This document shows, piece after piece, positions 26,340 to 35,525 of a DNA stretch of 64,000 nucleotides (the stretch's first letter is position 1; every line of letters begins with the position of its first letter). A program made the position numbers and the translations under genes. The notes below the pieces were generated by a model. That model made no database searches and was not told the origin of the DNA. It was given only the letters and a program-made list of their open reading frames with translations. Where the stretch lies: contig CP129486.1 in NCBI GenBank assembly GCA_030584005.1, forward strand, positions 499,556 through 563,555, in the 5' to 3' direction. The stretch is from Bdellovibrionota bacterium. Its GTDB lineage: Bacteria; Bdellovibrionota_C; UBA2361; JAFLCA01.

Positions 26340-26656
26340 AAGCCAGGGCACTCGCCATCTGCCCTTAATGACATCCTATTCGCATTCGCCTCGCAGTCAC
26401 TTGAGTATGTTACCCCGTCGCATCCGCACACGGGAGCGTATAGAGCCGGGCAGGCCTGGCTCACCGTCGCGCACACGGCTCCGACAGGGCTTCCACACTG
26501 ACCAGTGGCACTCTTACAGAACTGTCCGGATCCGCAGAAGTGCGCACCGCATTCAAAACCCTGCGAATCGTCACTGCCACACCCGACCGCAAGGGTGCAC
26601 AGTGCCACGATGACCAGACGGTTCAATCCGCTTCCTTTACGGGGTAAATATCGCAT
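26336..26656 (-). CDS. Kazal-type inhibitor-like lipoprotein
   Basis: 106 residues from ATG 26656, which has AGGGA just upstream; a TTG at 26671 is less likely. Signal peptide with lipobox LAVGC near residue 27, so the mature protein starts with a lipidated Cys. A Cys-rich segment (CGAHFCGSGQFC, then CGSPVGAVC) precedes a Kazal domain: CPALYAPVCGCDGVTYSSDC and a closing C. Kazal domains inhibit serine proteases. It overlaps the preceding DUF2298 gene by 20 bases on the same strand, so it belongs to the glycosylation operon. Confidence 0.85.
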   Translation of the reverse strand: MRYLPRKGSGLNRLVIVALCTLAVGCGSDDSQGFECGAHFCGSGQFCKSATGQCGSPVGAVCATVSQACPALYAPVCGCDGVTYSSDCEANANRMSLRADGECPGF

Positions 26657-28664
26657 ACTTTCCCTGTTCAAAACTCTTAGTAAGACAAGAGAAGTCTTCA
26701 GTCCTTAACTGCGGATAGGTTCGCCTCTCAAGTTCTCCCACAACGACGAAGGCGATCCCCTCTCTCCTCAATAGGCGGCGCTTCTCATCGCAGTCACTGG
26801 ATTCATAGAAGGTTCGCGTCACCGTCTCTCTATTCGCAATCTTCTCTAACTCCCTAGTGAGGAGGTTCACATGGTTCGCCCAGCCGAGATATGAGTCGTG
26901 ATTGGAAAGGGTTGCGACGAAAGAGGTGTAGCTGTAGGGCTTGCCCTGGGCTTCCAGCACTACAGTTCGAGGAAAGCGATCCAAAAACTGAATAGCCGAG
27001 GATGCGCCAGGGAACTCGCGCTCCACACTGCGCAGCCCCCTGGCCGTATCCTCGAGGGGTTCCCCGGTGATTTTGCGGATTTGCACCGTGCGAAAGAAGA
27101 ATCCGCACAGCAACGACGCCACCACCACACTGCTGGCAAGCAAAGCAACGGGGCTCTTTTCATGCACGATCCTAAGATAGGGAACGAGCAGAGCACATGC
27201 GTAAAGATTGAGCATGAACCAGGCTGTGCTATAGAACTTGAAAATCGTGTTCATGCGCTCTGTTTCCCCTCCATAGGGATCGTTGATAAAGCAGATCTCC
27301 GGGAAGAGCACGAGGGTCAGTCCTGCCACTCCGAGCGCATGCACGATCCAAAGTCTGTCATCCGAAGGGGTATGTAATTCGTAAAGGAATGCAGCCACCG
27401 CGCACACCAAGAGCAACCCGATCAGATACCCCGGCATGGGAAGTAGGACAAAGAGTACGCTCGCCGTATACGCCGCGATGCGCGATAGGACTCGCTTCAG
27501 ATGGAGCGGGAGGATAAGTGTCAGAAGTGCAAAGGGCACCCCCCAGTGTCTCAGGAACTCAAAGGTAAGCGATGGACGTACTGGATCGGCAACCAGGGTA
27601 AGCGGCGCATCGGCCGGAGTTATATTTGAAACGGCCGGCCACAGCAGCAGCACGATCAGGAATGCAATCGCACTGGAGACGGCACAGGTGGTCAAACGCA
27701 GCTGCGGCAGCGTTGATTCAGCCTGCCACCACGACCTGAGCCCCCAGCCAAAGCAGATCAGCGCGCCCACCGCACACCATGCCGGAAGTTCCCAGGCGTT
27801 GGCGCCATACACCCATAATGAGGTTGCAATGAACCATGGCGGAACCATAGCAGCAGCGGATGGCAGACTCAGTCGATACCGTCCAGCGACCGTCGAAACA
27901 ACAAGCACAAAAAGAGGGATCAAAGCCAGATTAAGATAATGCGGATGTGCATCTCCGAGGAGAAAGGACCAGGCAGGAAACTCACTAATTGCGTAACCAC
28001 CGTCAATAATTCGAGACGGTCCCCACCAGTTTCCATCCCGCGTCAGAAAATGGCGAATGCCTTCAAAATTCGATCCGAGTGCGATGATTCCAGCAATAAA
28101 GGCCGCTGAAATGGGAGCGAGGCCAAGCAGCACCCGAGCACATCCCATGAGGGCGGAGTAAAAGAGCGCAAAAGTAAGAGACACCAGCACATGATAGGTC
28201 GCAGCCGCATCAAGCGCTCCTAAGGAGGCCCACATAGCTCCAAAGCGGTACCAGTACAGGTAGTAATTCAAGGTGGAGCCACTTAACCAAGGTTCCCGTG
28301 CCTGGTAAGGAAGGTCAATCACACTTGAGAGAATTGCATAATCTCTGAGACGCTCCCCGATTGAAATAAAGTCCGGCCAGAGGGATGAGAGTCCGAGAAA
28401 AAAGGCGAAGGAAACAAGGAGGGCTAGAAACTCAAAGCGCATCGACGGCACTTCATCCCTTGATAAACCACTCCTCGCGAGAATCCATGCGAGGAGAAGC
28501 ATAATTCCCGCATACACCAAAGGACGGGGACCTATCCCAATTACCCCCAGGGGCAACGCGACAAGGGGGGTAAGAAGCAGGGTTCCCACAGCCAACAGAT
28601 AGGGATCACTTCTTCGCCACCAGGCGAGCCCACCCAATGCAAGCAATACAATCAGAACAATCAT
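26637..28664 (-). CDS. DUF2298 (YYY-type) membrane protein 2
   Basis: 675 residues, strongly hydrophobic, with about 13 membrane helices and a C-terminal soluble region after residue 520. The family motif appears as STLNYYLYWYRFGA (about 130-143), with DAHPHYLNLALIPLF and a PYGGETERMNTIFKFYSTAW segment near 460-480 that is shared with the neighbouring DUF2298 protein (there RMNTIFKVYNVTW). TIGR03662/DUF2298 proteins are polytopic GT-C-like proteins, mainly of archaea and Chloroflexi, and co-occur with TIGR03663. The C-terminal domain RREGIAFVVVGELERRTYP also has a counterpart in the neighbour. It starts 24 bases after the neighbour's stop. Confidence 0.85.
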   Translation of the reverse strand: MIVLIVLLALGGLAWWRRSDPYLLAVGTLLLTPLVALPLGVIGIGPRPLVYAGIMLLLAWILARSGLSRDEVPSMRFEFLALLVSFAFFLGLSSLWPDFISIGERLRDYAILSSVIDLPYQAREPWLSGSTLNYYLYWYRFGAMWASLGALDAAATYHVLVSLTFALFYSALMGCARVLLGLAPISAAFIAGIIALGSNFEGIRHFLTRDGNWWGPSRIIDGGYAISEFPAWSFLLGDAHPHYLNLALIPLFVLVVSTVAGRYRLSLPSAAAMVPPWFIATSLWVYGANAWELPAWCAVGALICFGWGLRSWWQAESTLPQLRLTTCAVSSAIAFLIVLLLWPAVSNITPADAPLTLVADPVRPSLTFEFLRHWGVPFALLTLILPLHLKRVLSRIAAYTASVLFVLLPMPGYLIGLLLVCAVAAFLYELHTPSDDRLWIVHALGVAGLTLVLFPEICFINDPYGGETERMNTIFKFYSTAWFMLNLYACALLVPYLRIVHEKSPVALLASSVVVASLLCGFFFRTVQIRKITGEPLEDTARGLRSVEREFPGASSAIQFLDRFPRTVVLEAQGKPYSYTSFVATLSNHDSYLGWANHVNLLTRELEKIANRETVTRTFYESSDCDEKRRLLRREGIAFVVVGELERRTYPQLRTEDFSCLTKSFEQGKYAIFTP

Positions 28665-28688
28665 GAGTGCGTTACCATATCATCACGA

Positions 28689-31547
28689 TCAGTAGCTAAG
28701 AAATCGCGGCTCACGCAGAGATTCGGGAACTCGCACAAGTACTGCATACAAAGCAGCATCTCCAAAAGACACCAATTTTCTGAACATCTCAGGCCGCTCC
28801 TCAAACTTGCGCAATCCCCCTTCGCCATACGTTTCCCGTTCCAAGCGACTCACTACGATGAATGAGACCCGATACTTGAGCAGCAACTGCCGCGTCTGCT
28901 CAATATCCTCACTTGTGTATAATGTACGTACATCATTTGCACGCACTCTGGTGATGGCATGCGGAGTTCCACGCTGGGACAAATGGTGTTCCCACCCTGC
29001 TACCGTGGGGAGCCCTGTATGCATAACGATTCTGGAGAAAGGTCCGTAACTTGCCCCCACCGCTTCCAGCACAGTGGGCGTACCTTCGATGTATGTGTTC
29101 ATCCAGTCGATGAGGCTCTTCTCATTCGGGGCTATGTGCTGAAGATAGGCCTGGCCATCCAGTGTCGGGCGCGGTCCCTCCACTCGACGAAAGGTGGTCA
29201 TAATATAGCTGTTCAGCGCACCGCCAAGAAGTGCCGGCAGTATCACTAGAGTCGCCAAACAGGCTACAGATCTAGAAACCTTCGGCGACCGAATACGCGA
29301 TATCTCACCCAATAGCACGATTGACGATCCGATACTGAGTAGCAACCAAGTAACGTTGTACACCTTGAAGATAGTGTTCATTCGGTCCATCAGGAACACG
29401 AGTTCTGAGAACGCAATCGCGTAACCTGAGAGCATAACCAGTATCCCTCCGCTCCTTTCATAGGGCGATCCGTGTGGTGCCAAGGCCCACACCGCTCCCA
29501 TCCAAGAGAGGCCTACACAGACAACGATTATCGTCCACGGAATCCCACTAACTCCCGACAGCACGCTCACCAACTCAAGCACAAAAGGCGGTAGGGCAAG
29601 CGCGATTCCTGCAGCTGCGGGACGTCTTTCAATCGCTCCGCGAGCAGCAGTGCTAATGAATGCAATCACCGCGAGAGCAATCCAGACCCCGAAGTGGCGC
29701 AAGATAGGGAAAAGCGAATTGAACTCGTTCTCTCTTACGAGACCCCAGTGAAGGCGTGTCCCTGAGGGCAGATCGGAAGCGAATAGCCCGACAATGAGCA
29801 GCGCGCCTCCGGCGATACCCGCTGCAATCGGCAACACGGCCTTGACCCACCCCTGGTCGACCTTCCTAGGTGAGTTAAGGAGTCTAACCAGCGCAAAAGC
29901 AAGCACGAGACCTATTCCCGCGAGAAAGTCCCATGTATTGATTGCAAACAGACTGCCCCAGACGAGTCCCACCACGACTGCCCAGCGCAGATGTAATCGC
30001 TTCGAACTATCCAGCAGCGGGATTAACAGCCCCACCAGACTCGCAACAAAGGGCAGAGCGATAAAGTGGGCATGCAGATCGGCAAACAGGAAGGACCAGC
30101 CCGGATACTCTGATATTGCTGGGGACCGTAAAAGGCGCGAAGTGGCCCAGAAGGTGTCGAAATTCAGCTCCTTGCCCTGGATCAACACCAGATGAATCCA
30201 CTCCAGGTTGCTGCCCATTACCACTGATAGGCACAGTAGGAGTGCGAGCAGCCGGTTCGAAGTCAGCACAGAGCAGAAGCTCCACACCACGGCGGCCAGC
30301 AGTGCCTGCACGGTCACCACGGCAAGATTGTATGCAACAGCTGGCGTAACGCCGCTCAGCTGACTCAACCATCCAAATAGGAAGCTACCAAAATAATAGT
30401 ATCCAAGAGGCCGGCCGGCCGCCCACGGATCCTCCGGAGGAATAGCGGCTCCGCGAGCGAAGTAGTGCAAAAATGCCGAGTCCATCGGCTTCTCGCCCCA
30501 GTATATCTCTGGTTGAAAGGCTCGAATGAGCAGGCAAGTGGCAAAGAAACTCAGGAACACACACGCCACGGAAAGTACTGCTCCACCCATATGTGGCATC
30601 TTTTCCTTGCCGAATGCACCACGAAGCAGAAAAAGAGCCGCCGCAGTTAATACGCAGGTAAACCACGAACTGACCGCGCCACCTTGCAAAACACCCAGCA
30701 CCCCAGTAAACCACATGGAAAATGCAGGAATTAAAAGTCCAACGCTTAAAGCAAGGGCATGCGTACTCGATTGATCATAATCAGAGCCAAGGAACGCCTG
30801 TGCCAACCAACCGAGCGCAAGAATCAGCACAAGCCAGACGGTAAGTGCGACTATCCAATTAGGCCTATCGATGACGTTGGTTGACTCTCCGTTCGCGAGA
30901 AGAATCTCTTCCAAGGATGGCAGCGGAACAAAATCTTGGACATTGCGAACCCGCCGCACTATTTCATCTACTGAAAACCTCTCAGAATTCAGAAATACCG
31001 TCACCTTCGGGTGATCATACACGGACAAGCTCTCATCTGCGGTATCATCATTAAGTTGCCAAGGTCCTATTCGTGGGTAGTTCTTAAAGCTAGCTGCAAG
31101 TCTGTATCCAAGCTTCTCGGCAAATAGAAGTTGGAGCAGTGCGGTGCTATCGGGTAGTTCGTCTGGGATCCTTGGAACAGAACCGGGGAGTCGCTGGGTA
31201 GGAAAGATCAATGCGTCGGCCCGACTAAGTTGGTCCGCCATACCCGCCAATTTGCCCTCCGAATCCGGTTCATATAATGGCAACTCCCACTGATCAGTGT
31301 GGTACTGATAGCGGTACTCTCGTGGGTCAAAGCCAGGCAGGTGTAGAGGAAGTTTATCATCCCAATGCACCCCAAGAATGCTCGCCCCCTCTGGAATGTT
31401 CGCATACACCCAGCGCGATGCCGCTTCATATGGATGCATCGTCCCTACAACGGCTATGTATGAGACACCACGTAACACCACATAGGCGGTAAGCAGAAGC
31501 CAGATTGTATAGCCGACTATTGCCTTAGAGTCTCGTCGAAGCTCCAT
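28689..31547 (-). CDS. DUF2298 (YYY-type) membrane protein 1
   Basis: 952 residues from ATG 31547, or 967 from 31592. The N-terminal region (about 1-220) holds one membrane helix and a soluble part; the polytopic DUF2298 region with about 14 helices follows. The defining YYYxG-type motif is LGYYYFGSFLFG (near residue 385), with FADLHAHFIALPF and DRMNTIFKVYNVTW later. The C-terminal soluble domain contains TGLPTVAGWEHHLSQRG and KYRVSFIVVSRLERETYG, an ending like GT-C donors' periplasmic domain. It heads the minus-strand operon and is divergent from the GT39-like gene. Confidence 0.86.
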   Translation of the reverse strand: MELRRDSKAIVGYTIWLLLTAYVVLRGVSYIAVVGTMHPYEAASRWVYANIPEGASILGVHWDDKLPLHLPGFDPREYRYQYHTDQWELPLYEPDSEGKLAGMADQLSRADALIFPTQRLPGSVPRIPDELPDSTALLQLLFAEKLGYRLAASFKNYPRIGPWQLNDDTADESLSVYDHPKVTVFLNSERFSVDEIVRRVRNVQDFVPLPSLEEILLANGESTNVIDRPNWIVALTVWLVLILALGWLAQAFLGSDYDQSSTHALALSVGLLIPAFSMWFTGVLGVLQGGAVSSWFTCVLTAAALFLLRGAFGKEKMPHMGGAVLSVACVFLSFFATCLLIRAFQPEIYWGEKPMDSAFLHYFARGAAIPPEDPWAAGRPLGYYYFGSFLFGWLSQLSGVTPAVAYNLAVVTVQALLAAVVWSFCSVLTSNRLLALLLCLSVVMGSNLEWIHLVLIQGKELNFDTFWATSRLLRSPAISEYPGWSFLFADLHAHFIALPFVASLVGLLIPLLDSSKRLHLRWAVVVGLVWGSLFAINTWDFLAGIGLVLAFALVRLLNSPRKVDQGWVKAVLPIAAGIAGGALLIVGLFASDLPSGTRLHWGLVRENEFNSLFPILRHFGVWIALAVIAFISTAARGAIERRPAAAGIALALPPFVLELVSVLSGVSGIPWTIIVVCVGLSWMGAVWALAPHGSPYERSGGILVMLSGYAIAFSELVFLMDRMNTIFKVYNVTWLLLSIGSSIVLLGEISRIRSPKVSRSVACLATLVILPALLGGALNSYIMTTFRRVEGPRPTLDGQAYLQHIAPNEKSLIDWMNTYIEGTPTVLEAVGASYGPFSRIVMHTGLPTVAGWEHHLSQRGTPHAITRVRANDVRTLYTSEDIEQTRQLLLKYRVSFIVVSRLERETYGEGGLRKFEERPEMFRKLVSFGDAALYAVLVRVPESLREPRFLSY

Positions 31548-31682
31548 GGTTGACAGTGAATGATGAGGCCAGATTAAATACCAGGTGAACATACCCCAGC
31601 ATCCGCTGTGGAGGTAGTAGCGCCATTCAGTTCTGCAATTTCATGGTATAACCCCCCTATCCGTCCGGTTAATGGTAACGCG

Positions 31683-32852
31683 ATGACTCAATCCTCCACA
31701 CCCTGTGCACCGGGCCAGCTGAGCAATCGACTCACTTTATTCCTACTCGCTATGATCCTTATCGGTGGGGGCGCGATCAGAATTTCTGGCATCTCACATG
31801 GAGTAGGGTTCCACCCAGATGAACGTCACATGGTGTCGGTTGTTTTGCAGCTGAAGTGGGAAGATCTCAACCCTAAGTCCTTCGCCTACGGGAGCCTCCC
31901 CTACTATTTGGTATTTGGCGCCAAGGAGTTGGTAGCTGCTCTTGTTGACGTTATTGGATTAGCGGAAACCTCGCGTCATATCCGTTCATATGATGGCATA
32001 TTTGTCGTTGGTCGCACCGTCTGCAGCCTTGTCGGTCTGCTTGGAGTGGTCGGGGTATTCGTCTTTTGCCGCGCAGTAGGTTGGCCTCGCGAAATTTCTC
32101 TCTTTGCGGCGTTATTGCTGGCGTTCAATGTATTCCACATTCAACTTTCCCGCTTCTTCACCTCGGACGTGATCCTCACAACAATCTGCACCTTTGCCCT
32201 GCTCGCCCTTGTGCGTCACCTCCAATCTGGCGGACGGGGTCAGTTGCTACTCCTAGGTCTCTTAATCGGTTTAGCCTGCGCAACAAAGATCGCCGGCGTC
32301 ATACTATTGGTTCTTGCAGTGCCGCTTATCACCATGCAAGGCTGGCTGCGTAATCATCGAATAACGCCGTCTATCATTGCAGCGGTGGTCCTCATCGCCA
32401 TTTCTTTCATATCATTTGTTGCAACAAACCCATTCGCCGTACTGGACATGACGACATTTCTTGCACATACAGGAGAACAGCTGAGGATGGTGAGCGGCGA
32501 CTCTCGTCCCCCTTATGCGATTCAATATGAAGGGACAGCAGCCTATCTTTACCCACTGCGACAGATGGCAGAGTACACAATTGGTCCTGTAGTATCTTTG
32601 CTCTTTTTGGTTGGAGCCTATTTGAGCCTGCGCACCCTTCGCGCAAACACCTGGATCATAGCAATTGTGCCGATTGCATGGTGCGCTATCTTCTTCCTCG
32701 CTACCGGAGGATCAAGTGTGAAGTTTCCGAGGTATTTACTACCTATCTATCCCACAGTTATGTATGTGGCTGCAGTTGGCATATTCGAGCTATCTCGCAT
32801 TCTCAAGAAAAGGGGAAAAGATGCTTGTGGAGTAGCAGCTAGACTGCGGTAA
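31683..32852 (+). CDS. GT39-like polytopic glycosyltransferase
   Basis: 389 residues from ATG 31683; the frame opens at 31608. About 10 membrane helices. The first periplasmic loop carries GVGFHPDERHMVSVVLQL, the acidic pair (DE) with His typical of dolichyl-phosphate-mannose and ArnT-type (PMT/GT39/GT83) transferases. Later SRFFTSDVILT and GLACATKIAG are also typical. It uses, by family analogy, polyprenyl-phosphate sugars on the periplasmic side. The C-terminal periplasmic domain seen in larger PMTs is absent. It leads the plus-strand half of the locus. Confidence 0.82.
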   Translation: MTQSSTPCAPGQLSNRLTLFLLAMILIGGGAIRISGISHGVGFHPDERHMVSVVLQLKWEDLNPKSFAYGSLPYYLVFGAKELVAALVDVIGLAETSRHIRSYDGIFVVGRTVCSLVGLLGVVGVFVFCRAVGWPREISLFAALLLAFNVFHIQLSRFFTSDVILTTICTFALLALVRHLQSGGRGQLLLLGLLIGLACATKIAGVILLVLAVPLITMQGWLRNHRITPSIIAAVVLIAISFISFVATNPFAVLDMTTFLAHTGEQLRMVSGDSRPPYAIQYEGTAAYLYPLRQMAEYTIGPVVSLLFLVGAYLSLRTLRANTWIIAIVPIAWCAIFFLATGGSSVKFPRYLLPIYPTVMYVAAVGIFELSRILKKRGKDACGVAARLR

Positions 32853-32902
32853 CCCCGTGACTTGATGCTGCGTGGATCGCATTCAGATTGCGGTAAGCAG
32901 TG

Positions 32903-35368
32903 ATGTATGGTGGAGCCAGTCAGTTGAACAATGCGATGTTCGAAATGCTCATCGAAAGCGAACGACTTCTTCATTATGTCGTCCTACTATTCTGCTTCAT
33001 CGGAGTAACTACCCACCTTTCATGCCGGAACTTAAGCTTCAGATCTCGGCAGAAGTTGCTCTTTCTTACAGGTAGCGCGTGCACGGCGTATCTTTCAAGC
33101 TCCTCTTCGTCGTCCACCCTACTAGTAATGGTTGGCATTTGCGTCGGCCTGGCTTTCCTTACACCGAGCAGCGAGCACGAGTCGTTTCCGTCACAACCGG
33201 CTCTACCTGGTAGGTCTTTACTACCTTTGATCGTACTGACGACGACTACTTTTCTTGCACTTTCCCATAACCTGGATTCGTTTAGTCCCCACCTCCTTAC
33301 CTGGGAAGGCCCAGTTGTTGAGGGGTTTGGAGAAGCGTTCTCTAATCAAGTCACAGTCTCTCAATTCGCTCTCGGTTCACTGGTATGGCAGGAGGGTGTG
33401 CTAAGCGCAGGGCATTCGAGCTTCGGTTATGGTGCACCTACTTATGCCATTCTCAATTGGTTTGGCTTCAATCAGTTTAACCTCAGAATAGCTTCAGTCA
33501 TTCTCGCCTCGTTCAGTGTCGTTGTTATCTTTGAACTAGTGCAACGATACTACGGTGCGTTAGCCGGGCTTGCTACCGCAATCGTACTAGTAACGAGCGA
33601 AATGTATGCCTTCTATGCTCGCTACGGGAGTTCCACCAGCGCTTCACTTTTCTTCTCCCTTATCAGCATAAGGCTCACCTGCGCAGTTTGGGAACACTCT
33701 CGCTCGCGCTTTATCCTCCCGGTTTGCACAGTCGCGATTCTATTCTTGACGACGCTGAACTACGCTCCCGCGCGTCTCCTTGTTCTCGTATTAGTTACCA
33801 TTTTATTCACAGGAATCGCGTGCCAGGCGCGCAGCCAGTACGGGGTTACCCGTCTGATAGTATTTTCAACTGCCATCTTTGCAGTCGTGCTTATACAGTG
33901 GAAGTATGACGCTACGCAGCGCTTCCTCCATGCGCGAGGTGAACAGATTTTTTCGATGGCCGGATCTACTGAATGGGTAGAGGAGGTATTGGGGGAAAGA
34001 GCCGCAAGTGAGCCGCAGCGTGATAGTTTGACGTTCGGTGAATGGACGGCGCTTGCCACCAATTTGATATCTTCTCAAACTGGTAAGCAACTCGTAGATC
34101 TCGCCGCACCCATACGATCTGGAATAAAAGCACAGTGCAAGTTGCATCTTGATCCACCTCCACTCAAACTCTTCATGTGGGCTTTATTTCCATTTGTTCT
34201 ATGGGGGCTAGTACACACAGTCCGGCGTCCGAGTCTAATTGGATCAACCTTAGCCTTGTGGACCGCATTCTCATGCGTGACCGTGCTCCTCACCAATCGG
34301 GTGGATGCTCACAGGACTTTCCTTTTGATAGTCCCGATTTCCTGTTGGATTGGAATCGGCATCGCGCAGCTCCTCCCTGCGCTTTTCCCAATAACCACGA
34401 ATGGGAGAGTACTAACCCACTCTGCTTTGGCAGCTTTAGCCGGACTATTGCTCTTCTGCGCCTGGGAACGCGTGAACTGCTTTAGAGGTGGTCCGGATCC
34501 GGTGGTTACATCGCTTAATGAAAGAGTTGCATCACTCGATACCGACGTGGTGCTCGCCGCAAGATTTGACCATAAAAAGTTCGACACTGTGTATTTGGCA
34601 ATGCTTGAACGCAATAGGCTACATCCGTTACGCAGGGGAAGTCTCATCTCACCTCGACTACGAGAGGAGTTGAGGAATGGACAAATTGAGCGATATCCCG
34701 CTGCGTTCCGAAAAGTTCTGTCACTATTGGACGCTCGAACCACTCTTCTTCTTGCACCGACGGAGGAGTATTCAGAAACCGGCAATCGCCTGCAAGAGCT
34801 CGGTTATGTCGTCGAAGAGTATGGGATGGATAATTTCTCCTTTCTTGTAGTAAAGCCTTCACAACACATCAAGCACAGCGTTGAACGGATCGATACCCCA
34901 CAAATAAGATTTCCTACGGAGGAGGGTTGGACTTCTATAGAAGCGCATCTACTGCCAGATTCAGTACATTTTAACTATGCTCCGCCACGTTCAAATCGCA
35001 CGTGGAATGGACTTCCCCTGCGAATCTACGGTCGATTTTACTCGACTGGGTATGGCTGCCACGCCAGCTCAAGATTTTCTTTGCCAGTGCCTGGCAGCGC
35101 TCAATTCTTCAGTGCCGTTGTAGGACTAACCTCTGATTCATCATGCGCTAGTGCAAGCGCTATTGTAACGGTGACCGATGATACAAACACTACCCTCACC
35201 CACAGCCCCCTACTCGATCACTCAAGGACAAACGCGGCCCATTTAATCACCTCCGTACAATCGACCAGTGCCATCGAGATTCGAATTGAAGATGCAAACG
35301 ATGGCATTGATTGTGACCATGTTGGATTAGCAGACCTCAAGTTTTGGCTTAAAGAACGTCCTCGATAA
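32903..35368 (+). CDS. GT-C-like membrane protein with C-terminal NPCBM-like domain
   Basis: 821 residues (GTG 32900 and ATG 32903 are adjacent). About 12 membrane helices in two groups, with an acidic-loop region around VVEGFGEAFSNQV and PTYAILNWFGFNQFNLR as in PMT-like proteins. After a soluble linker, residues from about 690 form a beta-rich module: TWNGLPLRIYGRFYSTGYGCHA, FFSAVVGL, AIVTVTDD, AIEIRIEDANDGIDCDHVGLAD. This is the layout of NPCBM carbohydrate-binding domains (Gly-x-His, VG-D, D-D-H-x-x-x-A-D). Such a fusion could hold the acceptor glycan at the active site. The domain call is by eye. Confidence 0.75.
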   Translation: MYGGASQLNNAMFEMLIESERLLHYVVLLFCFIGVTTHLSCRNLSFRSRQKLLFLTGSACTAYLSSSSSSSTLLVMVGICVGLAFLTPSSEHESFPSQPALPGRSLLPLIVLTTTTFLALSHNLDSFSPHLLTWEGPVVEGFGEAFSNQVTVSQFALGSLVWQEGVLSAGHSSFGYGAPTYAILNWFGFNQFNLRIASVILASFSVVVIFELVQRYYGALAGLATAIVLVTSEMYAFYARYGSSTSASLFFSLISIRLTCAVWEHSRSRFILPVCTVAILFLTTLNYAPARLLVLVLVTILFTGIACQARSQYGVTRLIVFSTAIFAVVLIQWKYDATQRFLHARGEQIFSMAGSTEWVEEVLGERAASEPQRDSLTFGEWTALATNLISSQTGKQLVDLAAPIRSGIKAQCKLHLDPPPLKLFMWALFPFVLWGLVHTVRRPSLIGSTLALWTAFSCVTVLLTNRVDAHRTFLLIVPISCWIGIGIAQLLPALFPITTNGRVLTHSALAALAGLLLFCAWERVNCFRGGPDPVVTSLNERVASLDTDVVLAARFDHKKFDTVYLAMLERNRLHPLRRGSLISPRLREELRNGQIERYPAAFRKVLSLLDARTTLLLAPTEEYSETGNRLQELGYVVEEYGMDNFSFLVVKPSQHIKHSVERIDTPQIRFPTEEGWTSIEAHLLPDSVHFNYAPPRSNRTWNGLPLRIYGRFYSTGYGCHASSRFSLPVPGSAQFFSAVVGLTSDSSCASASAIVTVTDDTNTTLTHSPLLDHSRTNAAHLITSVQSTSAIEIRIEDANDGIDCDHVGLADLKFWLKERPR

Positions 35369-35525
35369 GGGCATACACGGGCGCCTCACTACAGTTCAAG
35401 ATAGCGAGAAGATCGCACATTGGGACATTTAACAGAATACTGGATAATCTAGTTGGAGAATACTATAGAGTTAAGACCCCGCACGTTGCGTCGTCTACCC
35501 GCATTATCAAAACGAGCGTACGTAC

